In this document: in pieces, positions 1 to 7,681 of the stretch | How the letters are laid out: every line of letters starts with the position of its first letter | Numbering within the stretch: the stretch's first letter is position 1 | Assembly (NCBI GenBank): GCA_003152795.1 | Contig: PMBA01000269.1 | Coordinates: 14,488 to 23,476, forward strand | Length of the DNA stretch: 8,989 nt | DNA from: Acidobacteriaceae bacterium | Lineage (GTDB): Bacteria; Acidobacteriota; Terriglobia; Terriglobales; Acidobacteriaceae | Reading direction: 5' to 3' | Notes under the pieces: model-generated | Told to the model about the DNA's origin: nothing | Database searches by the model: none | Seen by the model: only the letters and a program-made list of their open reading frames with translations | Program-made: the position numbers and the translations under genes

Positions 1-239
1 TCTCGAAACAGATTCTGATCATCTTTGCCGGCACCAGCGGAGCATTGGACGACATGGCGGTCGAGCAGGTGCGCGACTTCGAGAAGGATCTCTACAAGTA
101 CGTGGACACCACGAATCCAGGCCTGCTCAATACGATCATGGAAAAAAAGGTTCTGGACGACAATCTGAAAGCAGAAATGTCGAGAGTAATCAAGGAAGCA
201 AAACAGCAGTTCATCGATGCCAAGCAAGCGGTGAAGTAG
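1..239 (+). CDS. atpA: F1F0 ATP synthase subunit alpha, C-terminal end (5' truncated)
   Basis: This is the last 78 codons of atpA; the gene starts left of the window and the reading frame is open from base 3. The alpha subunit forms the non-catalytic nucleotide-binding positions of the alpha3-beta3 head on the cytoplasmic face of the inner membrane. The visible part matches the conserved alpha C-terminal helical domain: an ILIIFAGTSGALDD stretch, then VEQVRDFEKDLYKYVD and a Lys/Glu-rich tail ending in KQAVK before TAG at 237-239. The order alpha-gamma-beta-epsilon with close spacing is the standard bacterial arrangement and confirms the call. An internal TTG at 45 lies in the same frame but falls inside the conserved domain and is not a start. 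The next gene, atpG, begins 23 bp downstream with no terminator between. Confidence 0.95.
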   Translation, partial: SKQILIIFAGTSGALDDMAVEQVRDFEKDLYKYVDTTNPGLLNTIMEKKVLDDNLKAEMSRVIKEAKQQFIDAKQAVK

Positions 240-240
240 T

Positions 241-258
241 ACTGGCAACTGGCAACTG
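241..258 (+). repeat. 7-bp tandem repeat in the atpA-atpG spacer
   Basis: The spacer between atpA and atpG consists almost wholly of a short tandem repeat: ACTGGCA at 241-247, again at 248-254, and a partial third copy ACTG at 255-258. It occupies the place where a ribosome binding site for atpG would be expected, and no purine-rich Shine-Dalgarno sequence is visible. Function is unknown. It may be a spreading linker-type repeat or simple replication slippage. Confidence 0.6.
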
Positions 259-262
259 AGTT

Positions 263-2859
<2,597 letters not shown>

Positions 2860-2949
2860 GAGCAGCCGCTGGTGGTTGTTTGTTTGTTAGTCGTTGGCAC
2901 ATGCCCAGCGGCTAATGTTTACAGCTAACGACCAACGGCGGACGACCGA
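2860..2949 (+). other. atpD-atpC spacer with short inverted repeat
   Basis: This 90-bp spacer is much longer than most intra-operon gaps here. It has a TGTT-rich run (about 2878-2890), the motif TTAGTCGTTGG (2887-2897) and, 30 bp later, CTAACGACCAACG (2925-2937). CGTTGG (2892-2897) can pair with CCAACG (2932-2937) in a 6-bp stem, and GTTAG (2886-2890) with CTAAC (2925-2929) in a competing stem. No T-tract follows, so it is not an obvious terminator. No Shine-Dalgarno sequence is visible before the atpC ATG. It may be a dispersed intergenic repeat, or it may adjust epsilon expression relative to beta; neither can be shown here. Confidence 0.45.
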
Positions 2950-3354
2950 ATGGCGAACACTTTCCAACTCGAAATCGTTACTCCCTCCAGACTCCTGGTG
3001 AAGGACGCGGCGGAAGAGGCGCAGATCCCGGGGTTGAGCGGGTATCTGGGGATTCTTCCCGGGCACGCTCCGCTGATTACCGAACTTGCCGTTGGCGTGA
3101 TTACTTACAAGGCGAGCGGCGCGACGCACACGCTGTCGGTAGCGTGGGGATTCATGGAGGTGCTGCCTGACAAGGTGACGATCCTGGCGGAAACCGCCGA
3201 GCGCCCGCAGGAAATTGACGTGGAGCGCGCGCAAAAAGCTAAAGAGCGCGCCGAACAGCGCCTGAAGAGCAGCGATCCTCAGACCGACTACACACGCGCA
3301 GAGGACGCGTTGCAGCGCGCCGAAACCCGGTTGAATGTTGCGAAAGAAAAGTAA
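2950..3354 (+). CDS. atpC: F1F0 ATP synthase subunit epsilon, with ATP-binding motif
   Basis: Epsilon links gamma to the c-ring and in many bacteria inhibits ATP hydrolysis. The 134-residue protein has the usual N-terminal beta-sandwich (FQLEIVTPSRLLVKDAAEE from residue 5, then GYLGILPGHAPLIT at 31-44) and a C-terminal helical hairpin (about 88-134). The hairpin carries IDVERA (89-94), fitting the I(L)DxxRA ATP-binding motif described for the Bacillus PS3 epsilon subunit. The other PS3 ligand positions are also matched with a constant offset of one: E84, R93, R100, R123 and R127. This suggests that ATP binding holds the hairpin folded and relieves inhibition when ATP is plentiful; that is inferred from the homologous system. 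The start at 2950 matches the family N-terminus. This is the last atp gene in the window. Confidence 0.95.
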   Translation: MANTFQLEIVTPSRLLVKDAAEEAQIPGLSGYLGILPGHAPLITELAVGVITYKASGATHTLSVAWGFMEVLPDKVTILAETAERPQEIDVERAQKAKERAEQRLKSSDPQTDYTRAEDALQRAETRLNVAKEK

Positions 3355-3361
3355 GTTCCTC

Positions 3362-3402
3362 CTTCGCGGATAGAAGCTGCCCGCCAGAAGAATCCGCGGA
3401 AG
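3362..3402. terminator. Hairpin just after atpC, possible operon terminator
   Basis: CTTCGCGGAT (3362-3371) pairs with ATCCGCGGAAG (3392-3402) to form a 10-bp stem with one bulged G and a loop of 20 bases. It starts 7 bp after the atpC stop codon, the right place to end the atp operon or protect its 3' end. There is no T-tract on its downstream side, so it is not a classical intrinsic terminator; it may act as a 3' stability element or with Rho. Confidence 0.35.
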
Positions 3403-3585
3403 TCAATGCCAAGCGCGATAGGCCCGCCCAGACGCGGTTTTCACGAAAGCGCGCGTTTCCAATACATTTGTGGAATCTCGGGAACCCGGTTCCAACCGCG
3501 CCACCAGGGGAAGCCAGGGAAAGACTTTAATCAGGTATGGCAGGTAGGGGTGACGGCCGGAGAAGTGGATGCACGGGGCAAGGCG

Positions 3586-3606
3586 TTGGGCTGAGGGTCA
3601 GCCCGA
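3586..3606. terminator. Compact GC-rich hairpin between convergent genes
   Basis: GGGCTGA (3588-3594) and TCAGCCC (3598-3604) form a perfect 7-bp stem with a 3-base GGG loop. The stem extends to 9 bp if a T-G wobble (3587/3605) and a T-A pair (3586/3606) are counted. It lies 65 bp past the stop of the minus-strand regulator gene and could end transcription from either side. No T-run follows on either strand, so the terminator reading is weak. Confidence 0.3.
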
Positions 3607-3670
3607 ACTCCAACCGGGGAGCCTGCCTTGGAAACATGTTCTGTCCGGCACGCTCTCCCAAACTGAAAAA

Positions 3671-4327
3671 TTACTTTGCCGTCACCAGCGAATGAGTGAT
3701 GGCGTGGACGGAGAGGGCGATGCGGTTCTGCACTCCGACTTTGCGCATCAGTTTTGCGACGTGGGCTTTCACGGTGCGCTCTTCGATGCCGAGGGCTGAG
3801 CCGATCTCTTTGTTAGAGCGGCCGGCAACCAGCATCTCGAGGACTTCCTTCTCGCGGTCGGTAAAGGTAATGCGTCCGGCGGGGAAGATGCGGCCCGGAG
3901 ACGCGCTGACCCTTTCAATGAAAGTGGAGAGCACGCGGCGGGGAGCCCACACCGAACCCTGATGGACGATGCGGAGAGCCTGGATAAACTCGGCAGGCGA
4001 TGCCGCCTCGTCGACGTAGCCTTTGGCGCCGGCGGCGATGGCCTTGAGTACACTTTCATCGTCCATGCCGGAGCCGGTCACGATGATGCGCAGATCGGGC
4101 CGGATGGCCTTCATGCTGGCCATGATGTCGTAGAGGTTCTGGCCGCCGCGATTGCCCAGCAGGACAAGATCGATGGCCTGCAACTGGCTAAGGTCGGCCA
4201 GCGAGGCGGAGACCAACTCCAAATCAGGTTCGGTATCGAAGAGGGCCCGGAATCCTACAAACCGCAGCGGATCGCTTTCCACTACGGCGACACGTATCAG
4301 CGGTTTTCTAGCAACGGCAGCTTTCAT
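3671..4327 (-). CDS. NarL/FixJ-type regulator with degenerate (phosphorylation-deficient) receiver
   Basis: A DNA-binding transcription regulator of 218 residues with an N-terminal receiver domain (about 10-125), a linker, and a C-terminal LuxR-type helix-turn-helix (about 152-215: FTDREKEVLEMLVAGRSNKE, then EIGSALGIEERTVKAHVAKL). The receiver fold is recognisable, but key residues are changed. The phospho-acceptor Asp is Gly (G58 in IDLVLLGNRGG), the usual DD metal pair is ES (E17-S18), and the conserved Lys after GAKGY is Glu (E107). Only the switch Thr (T84) remains. It is therefore probably phosphorylation-independent. No sensor kinase is adjacent. The ATG ending at 4327 is chosen because AGGGA lies about 9 bases upstream; the frame continues to a TTG at 4408, but that extension does not look like receiver sequence. 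It is divergent from the exported pilin-like gene, a possible target. The controlled genes are unknown. Confidence 0.88.
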   Translation of the reverse strand: MKAAVARKPLIRVAVVESDPLRFVGFRALFDTEPDLELVSASLADLSQLQAIDLVLLGNRGGQNLYDIMASMKAIRPDLRIIVTGSGMDDESVLKAIAAGAKGYVDEAASPAEFIQALRIVHQGSVWAPRRVLSTFIERVSASPGRIFPAGRITFTDREKEVLEMLVAGRSNKEIGSALGIEERTVKAHVAKLMRKVGVQNRIALSVHAITHSLVTAK

Positions 4328-4455
4328 GAAGGTTTCCCTGTTAGGATTGCATCCTGTCCAAGCTTGCCTGAACCGGAAGAGAATTGAAATGATTGGCAGC
4401 GGAGACAAATTACGGGGGTAACCTCAAGAATCGAGCGTCAGAGGAGGGTTTTGCC
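4328..4455. promoter_or_regulatory. Divergent intergenic region between regulator and pilin-like gene
   Basis: 128 bp that must hold the promoters of both the regulator (-) and the exported protein (+). I could not assign a convincing sigma-70 -35/-10 pair on either strand. The best plus-strand candidate, TTGGCA (4394-4399) with TAACCT (4419-4424), has a 19-base spacer and a poor -10. A strong ribosome binding site for the plus gene, GAGGAGGG, lies at 4441-4448; for the minus gene, AGGGA lies about 9 bases before its ATG. A binding site for the regulator itself is plausible here but not visible. Confidence 0.4.
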
Positions 4456-4929
4456 GTGACCCAAAGGCGAATGCAGCGGTATTATGCGGGGATTCTGGCG
4501 GTTGGCATGATGGGAACGGGGGTGGCTTGGGCGCAGGCGCCAGCGGCGGCGCAAACCACAGCGCAGCCTTCCACGGCCTACCAGCCGAAGTTTCCGGGCG
4601 ACCCGGCGCGCTCGGAATCGGAAGCGCAGGCGCTCGCCTACATGCGAACCATGCTGCGGGCGCAACGGGAATACAAAAAGCGGCACAACCATTACGCCGA
4701 GTCGCTGGCGGCGTTGGCTGGAACCGGATCGTTCACCAAGCGGCTGGCGCAGTCCACCGACCGCGGCGATTACACGGCCAGCTTCCGTACCCACAAAGAC
4801 GGTTTCGTGCTCACCATGACGCCCAAGCTGATGGACAGAGAACACCGCTCGTTCTATGCGGAAGAAGATGGGGTCATTCATGGCGACGATCAGAAGCCGG
4901 CGGATGAGGATTCGCCGAAAGTGAAGTGA
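4456..4929 (+). CDS. Exported protein with type IV pilin-like core
   Basis: A 157-residue protein of unknown function. The start is GTG at 4456, set by GAGGAGGG seven bases upstream; the frame runs back to a TTG at 4393 without a ribosome binding site. A Sec-type signal peptide is visible: RR and R-Y-Y near the N-terminus, a hydrophobic run AGILAVGMMGTGVAWA, and a likely cut after AWA at about residue 26. After a Pro/Ala-rich linker comes a core beginning EAQALAYMRTMLRAQREYKK, followed by HYAESLAAL, a DYTASF strand, FVLTMTPK and a closing RSFYAEEDGVIHGD. That pattern (helix, Y-x-S/D-L-x-x-L, aromatic strands, RSFY-x-D/E-x-x-GVI) resembles the C-terminal domain of acidobacterial type IV pilin-like proteins, but without a prepilin-peptidase leader. 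The tail is acidic and lysine-rich. It is divergent from the regulator gene. The homology is my reading; no role is assigned. Confidence 0.78.
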   Translation: MTQRRMQRYYAGILAVGMMGTGVAWAQAPAAAQTTAQPSTAYQPKFPGDPARSESEAQALAYMRTMLRAQREYKKRHNHYAESLAALAGTGSFTKRLAQSTDRGDYTASFRTHKDGFVLTMTPKLMDREHRSFYAEEDGVIHGDDQKPADEDSPKVK

Positions 4930-5038
4930 TCTGCAAGGGCGGCGACCGGGTGCCGGTTAGTGACCTCGACTCAGACGCGCCCTTGGAGAGCCGGGCGCGC
5001 CGCCCGACCTCGATCTAGCGCAAGAGGTTTTGTTGGCG
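4930..5038. other. Convergent spacer with two small GC-rich hairpins
   Basis: 109 bp between the ends of the exported-protein gene (+) and the permease (-). ACCGG (4945-4949) and CCGGT (4953-4957) form a 5-bp stem with a GTG loop. CGGGCG (4992-4997) and CGCCCG (5001-5006) form a 6-bp stem with a CGC loop. Neither is followed by a T-tract on either strand, so they are only possible transcription-end structures. Confidence 0.35.
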
Positions 5039-7432
5039 TCATTCGGACCCGCTGGCCTTGGGGTTGGGCGGTCCATCGTCGCGACGTCCGTCGTGGTCGG
5101 GACGAGCAGGAGAAGTCTGGACGGTGCGAATCTGATCGGCGATCCGGCGGACCGGGAGAGGACCGGCCTCGGTGCCGTGGCGGCGCAATTCCTTGACAAT
5201 GTCTTCGCGGTCGTGCGCCCCATAGTCGCGGGCGAAGCGGGTAAGGGCTTCGGTCAGAATGTCGTGGTGGTGTATGTTTTCCAATCCCGGTTCCCGGGTG
5301 ACATTCAGCCACAAGCGATGCAGCAGGACCACGTCCTCGTTCTTCATGGTGGGCGTGTGCGGGCCGATGCGGAAGGTATCGACGATGCCATCGGGCTGAA
5401 CGATCTGCAGGACAAACTGCCGTTTGGGTTCCGGGATGGCTTCCCATGCGCTGCCCAGGGCGAAGGCCTGCTCGGCGGTCGTCATTTTGCTGGAGAGGCC
5501 AGTGACGACGCCGGAGGAATCGAGGTTGTGGGCGGTTTGGGCGATCGCCGACCAGGAGTCGCGAGCGGGGACAACCAGGAGCGAGATTTTCTTGCCGACA
5601 CTTTCTGCGACGGAGACAGCTCGCGTGAACAGGGTCTGCTCGTAATCGCTGAACATCTGCTCGCTGGAAAGACCGTAAGCGGCGCTCCCGAACTGGCTGA
5701 CGCGGGCGGTCATAACGACCACGTCCTGTTCGTGGGTGTCGGTGCGCTCGAGCACCCAGCGCAGGTGGTTCAGCGTGTTGTAATCGCGGACTGGGACGAG
5801 CACGTTGCCGGCGCGAATGCCGACGGTTTCGCGCTGGACGCTCTCGGCCAGTTGTAACTGGAACTGCTCCTGCATCTGCGCCGCGGTGTGGGCGTGTTTG
5901 CGGCGGTTTACTTTTTCCGAGAACGTGAAGATAGCGAAGAACACTACCGAAAAAATCAGGCCGCTTACCGTCGCCACCGATTTGGTAAAGAGATTGACGA
6001 TCGCGGTGGAGAGCAGAACCATCCCGATGGAGGCCAATCCGATGGGGATTTCGACGCCAAAAATGTGAAGATTGGGCGGCACTTTCCAGTTGCGCTCGCC
6101 TTTATAGCGATAGCGCAGAACCAGCATCGAGATGGTTTTGAAGACGAAGCTCCAGACCACGCCGAAGGCGTAGGCCTCGCCGAGGGTGTAGATGTTGCCC
6201 CAACTCACGATGATGGTGAACAGCTGAAGGCCGACGATGAGGTTGATGATGCGGTAGGTAGTGCCGTACTTCTTGTGCGGACGACGGAACCAGTCGGCCA
6301 GCACGCCGTCCTCGGAGACGCGGTTGAGAACGCCATTGGATCCGACGATGGCGGTGTTGACGGCGCCGGACAGGATCAGGAATCCGACTACCACCACGAA
6401 GGCGCGGAAGGCTAGGCGCAGTACTTGCGGACCGACCATGTTCATGGCGAGTCCAGCGATCAGGTTGTCGCTGTACACCTTCGTCCGGACATTGTCGGGG
6501 ATCAGCATGACCGCCAGCAGCGAGACAAGGCCGGTGAATACGAAGCTGTAGATACCGATGACAATGGCTGTGCGCTTCAGGTTTTTCAGCTTGGGGTGCG
6601 CGAGTTCCCGATATACCTGCGCCAGCGATTCTTCGCCGCTCATGGCGAGCACGGAGTGCCCGAAGCCGATGATGAGTCCCAGAACGCCGAACATGTGCGG
6701 CAGTTTGCTGTGCTTCCAGAAGCCGAGCGATTCGTCGCTATAGTGAATGTTGGCCAGGGTGGGGAAGGGCGGCAGGTGGCCGCCTACCTTGAACAAGGTG
6801 AAAAAAGACCAGCCCAGCAGCATCACCACCATGACGGTCGTGATCTGCATGACCCAGAGCGCCTTTTCGCTGGATTCTTCGATGCCCTTGATGTTTTCCC
6901 ACCAGAAGTAGAGCGTGACGGCCACGGCAAACACAACCGCGGTGCCGTTAACCCCTACCTGCGGAGTGCCGTGGAAGAGATGGTGGATGGCGGAGGGGAT
7001 CCAGCCATGGGCATCGGCGATGCTGATGGTGTCGTTGATCAGGCCAGCGATGTACTGTCCCGCGGATACGCCGGAGACCGGCCCGGTAAGGATGTAATCG
7101 AACATCAGGGCCGAGACACTGAGCTTGGCGAGCGTGCCGCCGAGAGCTTCTTTAACGACCCGATAGACGCCGCCCCGCACAAACATCGAGCAGCTTTCCA
7201 CGTAAACGGCGCGGACCGCGAAAGCGAACAGCATGACGCCCAGAACAAACCACGGGGCGCTCTTGCCAATTGCCTGTTCCGCGATGCCACCGGCATAGAA
7301 CGCCGACGAACCGAGATCGTTGAGAATGATGGCGGCGGCTCGCCAGTAGGAGATGAAGGTGAGCATCACCGAGGTCGCAACCACAATGCGAACCCGGTTG
7401 TTACCGGTGGGTGCGTTTGACGTGGACGACAT
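5039..7432 (-). CDS. APC-superfamily permease fused to a C-terminal UspA-like domain
   Basis: A 797-residue inner-membrane transporter. Residues about 14-505 form a transport domain with about 12 hydrophobic segments, for example 58-78, 162-178, 191-214, 248-265, 287-311, 341-366, 394-413, 419-440, 458-480 and 485-504. It looks like amino-acid/polyamine/organocation permeases: SYWRAAAIILNDLGSSAFYA in TM1, an RGGVYRVVKEALGG segment at 86-99, and GSNGVLNRVSEDGVLADWF at 364-382. A charged stretch (505-540) leads to a cytoplasmic domain starting GNVLVPVRDYNTLNHLRWVL (542-561). That domain resembles universal stress proteins, with a second half SLLVVPARDSWSAIAQTA at 617-634. The Usp nucleotide motif is degenerate (GVVTG, then GS at 660-661). 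The tail from about 770 is polar and probably disordered. The substrate cannot be told. It starts 11 bp after a small membrane-protein gene, probably by translational coupling, since no ribosome binding site is visible. Confidence 0.87.
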   Translation of the reverse strand: MSSTSNAPTGNNRVRIVVATSVMLTFISYWRAAAIILNDLGSSAFYAGGIAEQAIGKSAPWFVLGVMLFAFAVRAVYVESCSMFVRGGVYRVVKEALGGTLAKLSVSALMFDYILTGPVSGVSAGQYIAGLINDTISIADAHGWIPSAIHHLFHGTPQVGVNGTAVVFAVAVTLYFWWENIKGIEESSEKALWVMQITTVMVVMLLGWSFFTLFKVGGHLPPFPTLANIHYSDESLGFWKHSKLPHMFGVLGLIIGFGHSVLAMSGEESLAQVYRELAHPKLKNLKRTAIVIGIYSFVFTGLVSLLAVMLIPDNVRTKVYSDNLIAGLAMNMVGPQVLRLAFRAFVVVVGFLILSGAVNTAIVGSNGVLNRVSEDGVLADWFRRPHKKYGTTYRIINLIVGLQLFTIIVSWGNIYTLGEAYAFGVVWSFVFKTISMLVLRYRYKGERNWKVPPNLHIFGVEIPIGLASIGMVLLSTAIVNLFTKSVATVSGLIFSVVFFAIFTFSEKVNRRKHAHTAAQMQEQFQLQLAESVQRETVGIRAGNVLVPVRDYNTLNHLRWVLERTDTHEQDVVVMTARVSQFGSAAYGLSSEQMFSDYEQTLFTRAVSVAESVGKKISLLVVPARDSWSAIAQTAHNLDSSGVVTGLSSKMTTAEQAFALGSAWEAIPEPKRQFVLQIVQPDGIVDTFRIGPHTPTMKNEDVVLLHRLWLNVTREPGLENIHHHDILTEALTRFARDYGAHDREDIVKELRRHGTEAGPLPVRRIADQIRTVQTSPARPDHDGRRDDGPPNPKASGSE

Positions 7433-7443
7433 GCAACGCGAGC

Positions 7444-7584
7444 CTAGCGGCTGGCTTCGTCCTCCGTATCCATCAGGGTTCCGACGTCTTCAATGCCCGT
7501 CAGCACCAGCACAACTGCGGAACCGGCCCACCCGGCGACAAACATGTATTCCAGAATCTTAATCAGGAGGACGCTGAGACTCAT
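7444..7584 (-). CDS. 46-residue single-pass membrane protein upstream of permease
   Basis: A small protein I do not recognise by name. From ATG (complement of 7582-7584) it reads MSLSVLLIKILEYMFVAGWA, then a hydrophobic continuation GSAVVLVLTGIEDVGTL and an acidic end DTEDEASR. One transmembrane helix spans about residues 9-31, with a Lys before it and a negatively charged end after it, suggesting the C-terminus may be outside by the positive-inside rule. The stop lies 11 bp before the permease ATG on the same strand, so the two are almost surely one transcript. A GAGG sits only two bases before the ATG, close for a ribosome binding site. The frame continues upstream to a TTG at 7689, but those residues are polar and Pro/Asn-rich and overlap the start of lnt, so I reject them. 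It may be a permease accessory or stability subunit; this is inference from position. Confidence 0.72.
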   Translation of the reverse strand: MSLSVLLIKILEYMFVAGWAGSAVVLVLTGIEDVGTLMDTEDEASR

Positions 7585-7681
7585 AACCTCGTTATGGTAT
7601 CTGATCGGCGGGGCATTCGGCGTTAGATTTTTGTTAAGGCCCGCGGGCGGCTGCTCAAATTCTTGTTTGCTATCCTGATGG
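7585..7681. promoter_or_regulatory. Divergent promoter region with perfect palindrome
   Basis: 97 bp between the microprotein-permease unit (-) and lnt (+). For lnt the best promoter candidate is TTGTTA (7631-7636) and TCAAAT (7655-7660) with an 18-base spacer, four of six matches each. For the minus strand, TTGAGC with TAACAA is weaker. A perfect 10-bp palindrome, GCCCGCGGGC (7639-7648), lies between the elements of both candidate promoters and could be an operator, or a chance GC-rich sequence. Confidence 0.35.

Larger units (their letters stand above)
3355..3670. other. Non-coding spacer between convergent atpC and regulator gene
   Basis: About 316 bp with no convincing gene. It lies between the stop of atpC (+) and the stop of the regulator (-), so both operons must end in it. 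It contains the hairpin at 3362-3402, a compact hairpin at 3586-3606, and a small imperfect palindrome around GGAAC-CCG-GTTCC (3481-3493). A 62-codon open frame (3406-3594) has no ribosome binding site and no recognisable protein character. I see no tRNA-like fold and no transposon remnant. Confidence 0.6.

Noticed and set aside
3406..3594. 62-codon frame in the convergent spacer
   Set aside because: No ribosome binding site, no recognisable motif, and it ends inside the 3586-3606 hairpin. Kept only as part of the spacer description.
4340..4360. Possible sigma-54 promoter upstream of the regulator (minus strand TTGGACAGGATGCAAT)
   Set aside because: The distance between the GG and GC elements is 7 bases instead of 10, so it cannot work as a -24/-12 promoter.
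5030..5857. 275-codon open frame on the plus strand
   Set aside because: It is antisense to the permease; the sequence is Gly/Asp/Val-rich with no domain, a typical shadow frame in GC-rich DNA. The minus-strand protein is clearly real.
6425..7420. 331-codon open frame on the plus strand
   Set aside because: It is antisense to the permease membrane domain; composition (His, Asp, Gly, Glu-rich, no hydrophobic core) is that of a reverse-complemented membrane gene.
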